From positions 1 to 61,430 of the forward strand of contig JBCBUE010000012.1 in NCBI GenBank assembly GCA_039818285.1: DNA of 61,430 nt, written 5' to 3'. Source of the stretch: JBCBUE01 sp039818285 (lineage in GTDB: Bacteria; Planctomycetota; Phycisphaerae; Phycisphaerales; Phycisphaeraceae). Position 1 is the stretch's first letter. The number at the start of each line of letters is the position of its first letter. The translations under genes and the position numbers were made by a program. Shown piece by piece: positions 1 to 7,700 of this stretch. Below the pieces are notes generated by a model that did no database searches, was not told where the DNA came from, and worked only from the letters and a program-made list of their open reading frames with translations.

Positions 1-86
1 CGAAGGGCGGTCCGGGCCTCGTCGAGAAGCCGACCGGCATCGGTGGGCGGGGCCACTCCGAGTGCGAGAGCGAGAAGCGCCAGCAC
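1..86 (-). CDS. Possible 5' end of a secreted protein gene, cut by the window edge
   Basis: After the stop of the truncated aspartate kinase, the same minus-strand frame stays open to the edge. From a GTG at 86-84 it reads a hydrophobic stretch (LALLALALGVAPP) followed by DAGRLLDEARTALR, which looks like a signal peptide and the beginning of a helical mature part. There is no ATG and no clear ribosome binding site. Because the upstream gene also breaks off here, the stretch could belong to a wrongly joined contig end. Function unknown. Confidence 0.25.
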   Translation of the reverse strand, partial: MLALLALALGVAPPTDAGRLLDEARTAL

Positions 87-95
87 CCGCCGAAC

Positions 96-686
96 CTAGG
101 GTGCGTGTCCCGCGCTCGTCAGGTCCCGCACGTTCGACCCCGCCCCGTCCGGCCCCGACATCCGCCCATAAAAACCCGGCACCACCGCCCGCCCCAGCTC
201 ACGCAGCCGATCCCCCAGCTCGCGGTACGTGCGCTCCTCATCCAGCCGACCGCGAGGCCCAAACCACACCACCTCCGACGCATCGACGCAGCCCCAACCC
301 AGCAACGCCGCCAACACCCGGCCGTTGATCGCCTCGCCCCGGCTCGCCGCGAAGTCCGGCCCGTTCCCCGCCGTCGCCTCGATCCCATCGCGCGCGGCGC
401 TCAGCCACGACTCGATCGGCACGTCCAGCCCCAGCTCGTCCGCGATCCCCCGGAACCGCTCGGCCACCAGCCCCCAAGGCTCGGCAAAGCTCAGCCCCTG
501 CTTGGCCAGGTCGTGGCACGTGTACAAGAGGTCCGTGACCTTGCGATCCTCGCCCGACCGCTTCCCCGGTGCCGACGGCACCACGTACCGCCGGTCCGCG
601 TCGGCCAGCACGATCGCCGCCGCCCGACGCATCCGCGCCGCGTCCGCCAGCGACGATCCGCCAAACTTGCTCACCTTCACGCTCAT
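96..686 (-). CDS. Aspartate kinase, N-terminal part only
   Basis: Aspartokinase phosphorylates aspartate, the first step to lysine, threonine and methionine. The N-terminus has the family signature KFGGSSLADA (about residues 7-16), then YVVPSAPGKRSGEDRKVTDL (about 34-53), which resembles the LysC-type enzymes of clostridia, and ends with VVPGFYG (about 168-174). The family then continues with a TFSRGGSD-type segment, the rest of the kinase domain and two ACT domains, about 400-460 residues in all. Here the frame runs 22 more residues of unrelated sequence to a TAG, giving 196 aa. So the catalytic domain is incomplete and both ACT domains are missing. Either the gene is truly truncated, or the contig end is misassembled; a signal-peptide-like sequence follows immediately. 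No simple frameshift restores the missing motif. Confidence 0.72.
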   Translation of the reverse strand: MSVKVSKFGGSSLADAARMRRAAAIVLADADRRYVVPSAPGKRSGEDRKVTDLLYTCHDLAKQGLSFAEPWGLVAERFRGIADELGLDVPIESWLSAARDGIEATAGNGPDFAASRGEAINGRVLAALLGWGCVDASEVVWFGPRGRLDEERTYRELGDRLRELGRAVVPGFYGRMSGPDGAGSNVRDLTSAGHAP

Positions 687-759
687 CGCCGCCAGAGCCT
701 AGCGACTACCCCCCCGCCACGCGGCCTGTTACACTTCCCGGCTCGCCATACCTAACCCT

Positions 760-845
760 GCCCGGGTGGCGGAACTGGCAGACGCGCCGCGTTGAGGTCG
801 CGGTGGAGGTAAAACTCCTTGGAGGTTCGAATCCTCTCCCGGGCA
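760..845 (+). tRNA. tRNA-Leu (anticodon GAG)
   Basis: The acceptor arms GCCCGGG (760-766) and CCCGGGC (838-844) pair perfectly, with discriminator A845. The anticodon stem CCGCG/CGCGG encloses loop TTGAGGT with anticodon GAG at 794-796. The T-arm carries GGTTCGAATCC. The length of 86 bases and the long variable arm (about 804-820) fit a class II leucine tRNA reading CUC/CUU codons. CCA is not encoded. It lies between divergently oriented protein genes. Confidence 0.95.
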
Positions 846-885
846 TTGCCTGACCCCCAGGCCTTCCGCGCCGACAACCCGCCGC

Positions 886-2013
886 TTACCCACGCGTCGA
901 TGAGTCGCGCACCATCAGCCGACCCGCCAGCAACAGCTGCGTCGCGGGCCGATCCCGGTGAATAAAACGCTCACGCATCAGACGGATCGCGTTCTCCGCG
1001 ATCAGGTCGATTGGCTGCGCATAACTCGTCACGGGCACCGGCAGCTCCGACGCGATCGGGCTGTCGCCAAAGCCGCACACCATCACGTCGTCGGGGATCG
1101 ACAGCTTCATCCGAAACAGAGCACGCACCGCCAACGCCGCCCGCCGATCGTCCTTGCCGATCGCCATGTCGGGCTTGAACTCGCGAATCGACTCAACGAG
1201 TTCCCCCTCATCGACAGAGCTCGGCACGTATCGAAGCTCGACCCCGTCGCCGAGGCTGTCCGACAGACCGTCCAACCGCTGCACGACCGGGCGCGGCCTC
1301 GACCTCGGCCCCAGCACCATCACCCGCCGCGCCCCACGCTCGCGCGCGTGGCTCCCCACCGTCCAGCCCGCGTGATAATGATCCAGACCCACCAGGTCCA
1401 AGTCGCTGCGTCGCGGCGCCGCGACGATGTCCTGATCGATCAACACCACGCACGCCCCCGCCTCCCGGAGCCGCGACACCCACGCCGCGTTGCGCTCCGC
1501 CGCGTTCTCGTGCCCCTCCATCGGCAGATAGAACACGCCATCCACCCCGTCCGCCACCGCGTGCGCCACCGCCGCGTCGCGGTGCGACACCACGTCGTCC
1601 GCGCGGCGATGGTCCGGCTCCACGCGCGCTTTCAAGTCCTTCCACAGCCGCCGATCCAGCGCCGCCCCCAGCTCGGCGAACACCGTCGTCCGCGGGTCCA
1701 CCCGCCCCAGGCCGCTGCCGATGAACATGAACCGCATCTGGTCCGACAGGTCCGGGCGCTTGACGAACGTCCCCGTCCCCTGGATCCGCTCGATGAACCC
1801 CATGTCGCGCAGCCGACCCAACGCACGCCCCACCGTCGTGCTCGACACCGCGTACTCCCGGCACAGCGCATCGTCGGACGGCAGCCGGTCCCCCGCCTTC
1901 AGCTCGCCCGACCGGATCTTGTGAGCGATCGTCTCGCTGACGTGCTGGTACTTCCGCTGGTTCGCGCCAGCCGTGCCCGTTGCCTTCTGCGTCTCAGAAA
2001 CCAAAGAAATCAC
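886..2013 (-). CDS. GntR-family regulator with LacI-type sensor domain
   Basis: A 375-residue transcription factor. An N-terminal GntR winged helix (about residues 20-90, with IRSGELKAGDRLPSDDALC and GTGTFVKRP) is followed by a periplasmic-binding-protein-like domain (about 100-370, with GVDGVFYLP, VVLIDQD, MVCGFGDSPIA and TSYAQPIDLIAENAI) of the kind used by LacI/GalR repressors to bind sugars. Such hybrids usually repress sugar-use genes until ligand binds. It starts with GTG at 2013; a GAGG lies very close upstream. It is divergent from the prepilin-like gene at 2393, with a 379-base AT-rich gap between them, so that gene is a plausible target, but no operator is proven. The ligand cannot be predicted. 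Confidence 0.88.
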   Translation of the reverse strand: MISLVSETQKATGTAGANQRKYQHVSETIAHKIRSGELKAGDRLPSDDALCREYAVSSTTVGRALGRLRDMGFIERIQGTGTFVKRPDLSDQMRFMFIGSGLGRVDPRTTVFAELGAALDRRLWKDLKARVEPDHRRADDVVSHRDAAVAHAVADGVDGVFYLPMEGHENAAERNAAWVSRLREAGACVVLIDQDIVAAPRRSDLDLVGLDHYHAGWTVGSHARERGARRVMVLGPRSRPRPVVQRLDGLSDSLGDGVELRYVPSSVDEGELVESIREFKPDMAIGKDDRRAALAVRALFRMKLSIPDDVMVCGFGDSPIASELPVPVTSYAQPIDLIAENAIRLMRERFIHRDRPATQLLLAGRLMVRDSSTRG

Positions 2014-2392
2014 ACCTCGAAGAGAAAATAGGGCTTATCGACCACCTGACCGCGGCGGTGAATCATGTAACTCCCTCAATATTACTTGGTTTATCTGAGA
2101 AAGCTCGACGGCAAATGACACTGTCCCCGAAGTTCCTCAACAATCCTCACGCACCAACCGATCGCGCCGAAGAACACCGCTCGACGACTCACGGCCCGCG
2201 GCGCGGTTGTGTCAAGCCAACTGTGGAGCATGCCCCCCCTATCCGCAACTCACAAAGAAAAACCCGATTATCAAATCTCATAAATTACGTGTTTTAAATG
2301 CTGGTTTTTTTTCTAAATTATACTAGTTGATCTTTCGCCATTCCGCGGATATCCTGCAGTCGGCTCATCTCGCATCGACTCGGAGACCCCTC
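2014..2392. promoter_or_regulatory. AT-rich divergent intergenic region
   Basis: No gene is supported here. Bases about 2225-2335 are much richer in A and T than the surroundings and include a run of eight T (2305-2312). A -10-like TATACT lies at 2319-2324, about 70 bases before the prepilin-like start; no good -35 hexamer stands 16-18 bases upstream. The region must hold the promoters of the GntR-type regulator and of the secreted protein, and is the natural place for the regulator's operator. I found no convincing inverted repeat. Confidence 0.4.
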
Positions 2393-3307
2393 ATGCAGCA
2401 TCGCCTCGCCCGCCACCGCCGCTCCGCCGGATTCACCCTCATTGAACTCCTCGTGGTGATCAGCATCATCGCCCTGCTCATCAGCATCCTCCTGCCCGCC
2501 CTCGGGGCCGCCCGCGACACCGCCCGCCGCCTGCAGAACAACACCCAGCTCCGCGGCATCCATCAGGGGCTCTTCGCCCAGTCGCAGGACAACAAGGGCT
2601 GGTACGCCGGCATCGACGGAACCGGCCTGGTCTACGGCGACCGCGACGCCAGCTTCCTCCACCGCGACGACATCGACCCCGACAAGCTTCAGACCATGGG
2701 CTTTGTCGACTCCGTCGGCGCCAGCGTGCCGGCCCGATGGTTCATCCTCGTCGACGGCGGGTTCGTCACCCCCGACTACCTCGTCAGCCCCGGCGAGATC
2801 AACGAGAACGTCGAGCCCCTCGACATCGACGCCCTCGAACCATCTAACCGACTCGGCCCCAACGTCACGATCGCCTCGTACGCCCTGCCGATGCTGACCG
2901 AAGCAACCAACGGCGGCCCCCCGGCCGAAGGCCGATGCAACGAGTGGCGCGACACCGTCAGCAGCACCGTCCCCGTCGTCAGCGATCGCCTCCTCCAAAC
3001 CGGCGGCGTGGTGGCCGCCACTCCGTCGACGCACGAGAGTCTCTGGACGCAAGGCGAGTGGACCGGCGGCGTCACCTTCAACGACGGGCACGTGTCCACG
3101 CAGCAATCCTCAGAGCTCGAGCCCGGTATCCGTATGGCCGGTAGCACCAGCATCGCGAACGACAACATCTTCCATGACAACAGCGACGGCGCCCACGCAA
3201 ACCTCGCCAACAACGACCCCACCACCGGCACGCTCCGCCGTGACCACTCCGTCGCCATGGTCGCCCGGTCTTTCGCCAACGGGTACTGGCTAGCCCCGGG
3301 GCCGTGA
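2393..3307 (+). CDS. Prepilin-like secreted protein (type II secretion/pilin N-terminus)
   Basis: This 304-residue protein begins with a short basic leader, then GFTLIELLVVISIIALLISI and LLPALGAARDTARRLQN, the class III prepilin signal cleaved by PilD-type peptidase just before the Phe and N-methylated. Planctomycetes carry many single genes of this type with varied bodies; most have no known partner pilus. The body (about residues 45-304) has segments such as QSQDNKGWYAG and NDGHVSTQQS that recall the planctomycete pseudopilin-like families. The ATG at 2393 has GGAGA upstream and places the cleavage site about 15 residues in; a longer reading from 2327 would put 22 charged residues before it and is less likely. 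The neighbouring GntR/LacI-type regulator suggests substrate-dependent expression. Confidence 0.85.
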   Translation: MQHRLARHRRSAGFTLIELLVVISIIALLISILLPALGAARDTARRLQNNTQLRGIHQGLFAQSQDNKGWYAGIDGTGLVYGDRDASFLHRDDIDPDKLQTMGFVDSVGASVPARWFILVDGGFVTPDYLVSPGEINENVEPLDIDALEPSNRLGPNVTIASYALPMLTEATNGGPPAEGRCNEWRDTVSSTVPVVSDRLLQTGGVVAATPSTHESLWTQGEWTGGVTFNDGHVSTQQSSELEPGIRMAGSTSIANDNIFHDNSDGAHANLANNDPTTGTLRRDHSVAMVARSFANGYWLAPGP

Positions 3308-3363
3308 CTCCGCAGAACGTTTAACGCAGAACCCAAGCCTGTGATGCTCGCCCGCGCGTGCCC

Positions 3364-3409
3364 GGCGATCGTTGCGCTCCCGATTCATCAAACCAAGGAG
3401 GTTCGACAA
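3364..3409 (+). promoter_or_regulatory. 5' leader shared with the second PEP-CTERM gene, with strong RBS
   Basis: GGCGATCG (3364-3371), ATTCATC (3383-3389) followed by AAAC, and AAGGAGG (3395-3401) precede the GTG start. The leader of the PEP-CTERM gene at 40548 has the same elements in the same order, and in both the ATTCATC ends exactly 20 bases before the start codon. The ribosome binding site is close to the anti-Shine-Dalgarno complement with an 8-base spacer, and decides the GTG start. Confidence 0.45.
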
Positions 3410-4174
3410 GTGCTTAAATCAGTCGTTATCCCGCTCGCCGTCGCCGGACTCGGCGGGGGAGCCTCGGCCGAGATCGTCGTCAGCTTCACCGGCGCCGGGG
3501 CCGACGCGGCGAATCCCAACTCCGTCACAACGAACGCCACCGACGCCGTCATCACCATCGACATCGACGGCGCGGGCAACGCCACCGCGTCCTCGATCAC
3601 GTCCAACCGCAACGACGTCACCGCCGGCTGGTCCGTCACGGGCAGCGTCTCCACCGGCTTCAATACCCAGATCGTCCTGACCCTCGCCGCCGACTTCAAC
3701 AACACCGGCAACGGCTCGATCCGACAGATCAACTTGCAGGGCCTCGGCGTCCAGGGATCAAACTCCCAGCGCATCGACAACACCAACGAAGCCATCGAGG
3801 TCGCCGTCAACGCCACCGCCCTCAGCAGCAACGACGTGATCTCTCTCACGCAGATTGGATACGTCAACGCCAATGGCATTGGAGCGATCGAAGCCGCCTT
3901 GGTGCTCAATGGCTTCGACGGCAACGACACCACCTTCGCCAACCTCGTCAACGTCAACAACTCACCGCTTTCCGTGACCGGCGTCGAGCTCACCGGCGGC
4001 GGCACCGGCGACCTGCGCTTCTCGCAGTCCGAAACACCGGTCACCGGCAACGGCAACGTCGGCTACTCCCTGGCGTCCCTGACCTTCGACGTCACCGAGA
4101 TCCCCGAGCCCGGCTCGATCGCTCTGCTCGGCGCCGGCCTGGCTCTGGTCGTTGGTCGACGTCGCGCTCGCTAA
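3410..4174 (+). CDS. PEP-CTERM sorting domain protein
   Basis: A 254-residue exported protein. Residues 1-23 form a signal peptide (LKSVVIPLAVAGLGGGASA). The middle is beta-rich and full of Asn, Thr and Asp, typical of extracellular matrix-like proteins. The C-terminus is EIPEPGSIALLGAGLALVVG then RRRAR: the PEP motif, a membrane span and a basic tail, recognised by exosortase for cleavage and attachment. The GTG at 3410 has AAGGAGG 8 bases upstream, a much better start than the in-frame ATG at 3341. A perfect rho-independent terminator follows the stop. No exosortase gene lies in this window. The precise role of the surface domain is unknown. Confidence 0.85.
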   Translation: MLKSVVIPLAVAGLGGGASAEIVVSFTGAGADAANPNSVTTNATDAVITIDIDGAGNATASSITSNRNDVTAGWSVTGSVSTGFNTQIVLTLAADFNNTGNGSIRQINLQGLGVQGSNSQRIDNTNEAIEVAVNATALSSNDVISLTQIGYVNANGIGAIEAALVLNGFDGNDTTFANLVNVNNSPLSVTGVELTGGGTGDLRFSQSETPVTGNGNVGYSLASLTFDVTEIPEPGSIALLGAGLALVVGRRRAR

Positions 4175-4203
4175 AACACGTCCCAACAGCGTCAACCCCT
4201 CAA

Positions 4204-4233
4204 GACCTCGCGGCACACCCGCGAGGTCTTTCT
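4204..4233 (+). terminator. Rho-independent terminator after the PEP-CTERM gene
   Basis: GACCTCGCGG (4204-4213) and CCGCGAGGTC (4219-4228) form a perfect 10-base-pair stem with a 5-base loop, followed by TTTCT. It sits 30 bases after the stop of the PEP-CTERM gene and 29 bases before the next start, so it separates the two transcripts. Confidence 0.85.
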
Positions 4234-4261
4234 ACATCCGGACCCAGCGCTATCATCCGCG

Positions 4262-4738
4262 ATGAGCCTTGTCCGCCTCCGCCTCAGCATCCTCTTGCCG
4301 CTCGCCCTCGCCGCGCACTCCGGCTGCAAACCCATGAGCAACCCACCCGAACCCAAATCCTGGGCGATGACCGACTACGCCTGGTCCAACCGCCCGCTCC
4401 TCGTCTTCGCCAGCGACACCGACGACGCGTCGCTCGCCGAGCAACGCCGCCTGCTCGACGCCGACCCCGCCGGCCTGGCCGAACGCCACATCGTCGTCCT
4501 TCAAGCGATCGGTGACGCCGTCACCGCCGACGGCGAGCCGGTCAACGCCGCCCCCGCCGACCTGCGCCGGCAGTACAACGTCGACCCCGACGCCCCGTTC
4601 ACCGCACTGCTCATCGGCAAGGACACCGGCGTCAAGCTCCGCTCGGACGAGCCCATCGCCCTCGACCGACTCTTCGGCGTTATCGACGCCATGCCCATGC
4701 GTCGCTCCGAGATGCGCGAACAGGCCCGCACGGACTGA
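4262..4738 (+). CDS. DUF4174 lipoprotein
   Basis: A 158-residue protein with an N-terminal export signal ending in LALAAHSGC, a plausible lipobox that would anchor it to a membrane through Cys22. The rest matches the DUF4174 pattern: RPLLVFASDTDDASLAEQRR, AERHIVVLQAIGD, PFTALLIGKDTGVKLRSDEP and LFGVIDAMPMRRSEMRE. The family has a thioredoxin-like fold without the CxxC pair, and its biochemical role is not established. It is followed after 25 bases by prfA on the same strand, so the two may be cotranscribed. Confidence 0.75.
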   Translation: MSLVRLRLSILLPLALAAHSGCKPMSNPPEPKSWAMTDYAWSNRPLLVFASDTDDASLAEQRRLLDADPAGLAERHIVVLQAIGDAVTADGEPVNAAPADLRRQYNVDPDAPFTALLIGKDTGVKLRSDEPIALDRLFGVIDAMPMRRSEMREQARTD

Positions 4739-4763
4739 CCGCCACGCTACGCTGGCCGGTCCG

Positions 4764-5852
4764 ATGCCCCCCGCCGACGCTCATCGCAACCTCTTGGTCA
4801 AGCTCGACGAGCTCGACGCCCAGCTCGCCGACCTCGATCGCCAGCTCGCCGACCCCGGCACCCTCGCCAACCCCGATCGCCTGCGGGCCGTCTCCCAGCG
4901 TCGCGCCGCCATCGAGCCCGTCGTCGCCCGCTACCGCGACTACCGCGGGCTCGCCGCCACGATCGCCGACCACCGGTCGCTCATCGACGCCAGCGACGAC
5001 CCCGAGCTCGCGGCCATGGCCGCCGAAGAGCTCCCCGACCTCGAGCAGCAGGCCGCCACACTCTTGGACAACATCGCCGGCGAGCTCGTCACCGCCGACG
5101 ATCGCGCCATCGCCTCGGTCGTCCTTGAGATTCGCGCCGGCACCGGCGGCGACGAGGCCGGGCTCTGGGCCGCCGACGTCTTCGGCATGTACGAAAAGCT
5201 CGCCGCCAGGCACAAGTGGAAGCTCGACACCCTCGAGTCCTCCGGCAACGAAGCCGGCGGGCTGCGCTCGCTCACCGCCACCATCGCCGGCGACGCCGTC
5301 TACCAGTCCCTCGGCTACGAGGCCGGCGTGCACTGCGTCAAACGCGTCCCCGCCACCGAGTCCCAAGGCCGCATCCACACCTCCACCTGCACCGTCGCCG
5401 TCCTCCCCGAGCCCGCCGCCGTCGAGCTCGACCTCGACGAAGCCGACGTCGACGTCCACGTCACCACCGCCCAGGGCCCCGGCGGGCAGAACGTCAACAA
5501 GGTCGCCACCGCCGTCCACCTCATCCACAAGCCCACCGGCATCGAAGTTCGCATGCAGGAGACCAAGTCCCAGGCCCAGAACCGACAGAAAGCCTGGCAG
5601 CTCCTCCGCGCCCGCCTCTACGAACGCCAACTGGAAGAAGCGAACAAACAACGCGCCGACGCCCGCTCCGCCATGATCGGCACCGGCGGCCGCTCCGAAC
5701 GCATCCGCACCTACCGCTACAAAGACAACATCGCCGTCGACCACCGCCTCAGCCAATCCTTCAACTTGCAGACCCTCCTCAACGGCGACCTCGACGCACT
5801 CACCAAAGCCTTGATCGCCGAAGACCGCGCCCGCCGTCTCGCGGCGCTGTGA
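4764..5852 (+). CDS. prfA: Peptide chain release factor 1
   Basis: RF1 ends translation at UAA and UAG. The 362-residue protein has the usual length. The PAT codon-recognition tripeptide lies in KRVPATESQGRIHTS (about residues 192-206), and the GGQ peptidyl-hydrolysis motif in QGPGGQNVNK (about 236-245). The C-terminal part (IGTGGRSERIRTYR, DHRLSQSFNLQTLLNGDLD) is typical. The ATG at 4764 is chosen because the longer open frame upstream overlaps the DUF4174 gene and lacks family similarity. The neighbour prmC, often adjacent, is absent here. Presence of RF1 means UAG is a normal stop in this organism, which matters for the interrupted murB gene. Confidence 0.95.
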   Translation: MPPADAHRNLLVKLDELDAQLADLDRQLADPGTLANPDRLRAVSQRRAAIEPVVARYRDYRGLAATIADHRSLIDASDDPELAAMAAEELPDLEQQAATLLDNIAGELVTADDRAIASVVLEIRAGTGGDEAGLWAADVFGMYEKLAARHKWKLDTLESSGNEAGGLRSLTATIAGDAVYQSLGYEAGVHCVKRVPATESQGRIHTSTCTVAVLPEPAAVELDLDEADVDVHVTTAQGPGGQNVNKVATAVHLIHKPTGIEVRMQETKSQAQNRQKAWQLLRARLYERQLEEANKQRADARSAMIGTGGRSERIRTYRYKDNIAVDHRLSQSFNLQTLLNGDLDALTKALIAEDRARRLAAL

Positions 5853-5858
5853 ACCGAG

Positions 5859-6539
5859 TCACGGCAACCGGATATCCCCGATCCCCTCAAAGTAGTAACG
5901 CAGCTTCGCGCGGCCGCGTAGCGACGCCGGGCAGCCGAACACCATCCGCAGGCGCATCGGGCCGTGGTACTTGCCGTAGGCGTCATCACCCTCCTCGTCC
6001 TCGACGGATTGCGCGTCGCCGACGCTGCTGCACTCGACGACGTGCCCCTCGTCCCCGGCGTCGGTCGGATCATCTTCGCCGCTCAGGTCGAGCTTCGTCG
6101 ACTTGTCGTACGGGCAGAGCTGCAGCTCGCTCGGCTCCCAGTGCTGGAACTTACCGGCGCTCGGCTTGGGCGTGATCGTGCAGTCGATCATCACGTACCG
6201 AACCGGCTCGTCGTCATCGGCAACTTCCGTATCGAACCCTTCGCCGTCTTCGCCCGGCACGTCCTCGCGCTCCTCGGCGTCCAGGGACGCCGGCCTGGGC
6301 ACCTCGGCGACCTCGTGTACGGTCACCTCTGCCCCGCGCAACACCCTCGACTTGCCCTCGAACAACCCCACGAAGAACCGCTTGAACCCGTAGCCGATCA
6401 GCTTCGGTAGGCCGAAGATCAGCACCGCCGCCAGCACCATCACGATCAGCAGCACGGCCCACCACGGCAGGAACTGCGCCGCGATCACCGGGATCGCGAT
6501 CAGCAGCACGACGATCAACAGGCACCCAAGCTTGATCAT
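5859..6539 (-). CDS. Membrane-anchored protein of unknown function
   Basis: 226 residues. Two hydrophobic segments fill the N-terminus (about residues 3-22 and 26-50), followed by a basic stretch (GYGFKRFFVGLFEGKSR) and a long soluble C-terminal half that is acidic in the middle (about 70-115 and 150-180) and ends in beta-like segments (MRLRMVFGCPA, LRYYFEGIGDIRLP). Two cysteines stand near residues 120-145. I do not recognise a family. A GAGGTG ribosome binding site lies 6 bases before the ATG. It converges on prfA with only six bases between the stops. Confidence 0.7.
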   Translation of the reverse strand: MIKLGCLLIVVLLIAIPVIAAQFLPWWAVLLIVMVLAAVLIFGLPKLIGYGFKRFFVGLFEGKSRVLRGAEVTVHEVAEVPRPASLDAEEREDVPGEDGEGFDTEVADDDEPVRYVMIDCTITPKPSAGKFQHWEPSELQLCPYDKSTKLDLSGEDDPTDAGDEGHVVECSSVGDAQSVEDEEGDDAYGKYHGPMRLRMVFGCPASLRGRAKLRYYFEGIGDIRLP

Positions 6540-6805
6540 GCCTGCACCTCAAATCGGAAGAAGACAAGAGAAAAGCGGCTCTTCGCGGAGCATAACGCCC
6601 CGTCGCCCACGCGGCGTTGGCCGGGCCCGCCCCCGTCGATACCCAGGAACCGCGGTACGATCAACATACCGACCGAGTTGATCACGAGCATTCGCCACAG
6701 CGCACGACGACGAACACCAGCAACGCCGAGCCGTTACGCTCCGACTCGGCTCGCCACGACCAGACAAAGAGCCTCGACTCGTTCAATCGGCGACAGGTCA
6801 CGAAC

Positions 6806-7672
6806 ATGCAGATAGCAAACAGAACCGTCGTCGTCATCGGGTCCACCGGCGGCATTGGCGCTGAGATCGCCAAGCTGCTGGCCAATGAGGGGTGGCACCT
6901 CGCGCTCGTCAACCGATCGCAAGAAAAGACGGAGCGGCAGATCTCCGAGCTTCGCGAGGCCCACCCGAGATCGACCTTTCGCGCGTACACGGCCGACATG
7001 ATGGACCTGTCGCAGATCGCCCGAGTGACCGAGCAGATCCGCTCGGAATGCACGGGGATCGCCGGGCTCTACCTCGTCGCGGGGCTGCTCACGAACAAAC
7101 GACTGACCAGCGAACAAGGCGTGGAAGGGCACTTCGCGGTGAACACGCTGGCCCCTTACCTGTTCACTCAAAAGCTCCGAGCGACGCTCAGCGCGGCGTC
7201 TAGCGCCGAGCACAAGTCGTTCGTGGTGAACTTCTCGTCATCGGCGATCGGCGGCGTCCGCAGCCTCGACGTTGACGACCTGGCCAACCCGAGCGAAATC
7301 GGCGGGCTGTTCGGCGCCTACGCCAAGACCAAGCTCGCTATCACGGTGGCGACCCGCTTCCTCGAGGCCGAGTTGGCCGACGAAGGCGTGCTCATCCACG
7401 CGGTCGATCCCGGCGCGACCAAGACCTCGATGACCGGCAGCGGGGACGGCATGCCCTGGTTCATCCGCCTGCTGCAGCCCGTGCTGTTCAAGGCGGCCGA
7501 CGCTCAGGCGCGCAAGCTCGTTTCCGCGATCGACCGGGCCGTCACCGACGGGCAATCTGGCCTCTATATCGTCGAAGGCAAAGTCAAGACGCCGCCGCGC
7601 CTCGTCTCGGATCAGACAACGCAAGCAAAGCTCCGAACGCTGCTCGAACGATACGTCGAACCGTACGCCTAG
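6806..7672 (+). CDS. Short-chain dehydrogenase/reductase
   Basis: A 288-residue Rossmann enzyme that would oxidise or reduce a carbonyl/alcohol with NAD(P)H. The cofactor loop GSTGGIGAEIA is at about residues 12-22, the Ser of the active site in NFSSSAIGG (about 137-145), and the YxxxK pair in FGAYAKTKLAI (about 170-180). VDPGATKTSM follows. The layout resembles the retinol dehydrogenase/WW-oxidoreductase branch, which is longer than classical 250-residue SDRs. Translation from the ATG at 6806 puts the Rossmann strand right at the start; the open frame extends upstream to 6617 without similarity. Substrate unknown. The 266 bases upstream (6540-6805) show no other gene. Confidence 0.88.
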   Translation: MQIANRTVVVIGSTGGIGAEIAKLLANEGWHLALVNRSQEKTERQISELREAHPRSTFRAYTADMMDLSQIARVTEQIRSECTGIAGLYLVAGLLTNKRLTSEQGVEGHFAVNTLAPYLFTQKLRATLSAASSAEHKSFVVNFSSSAIGGVRSLDVDDLANPSEIGGLFGAYAKTKLAITVATRFLEAELADEGVLIHAVDPGATKTSMTGSGDGMPWFIRLLQPVLFKAADAQARKLVSAIDRAVTDGQSGLYIVEGKVKTPPRLVSDQTTQAKLRTLLERYVEPYA

Positions 7673-7700
7673 GACGACGTCGCGGACCGCTCGCGCGGCC

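Noticed and set aside
96..180. Simple frameshift in the aspartate kinase
   Set aside because: Neither alternative frame restores the expected TFSRGGSD-type motif after GFYG.
3350..3380. Sigma-54 promoter ahead of the first PEP-CTERM gene (GG...TTGC)
   Set aside because: The spacing between GG and GC is eight bases instead of ten, and the second PEP-CTERM leader has no such element.
6540..6805. Short minus-strand frame (72 codons) between the membrane protein and the SDR gene
   Set aside because: Arg- and Cys-rich, no start signal, no similarity; probably chance.
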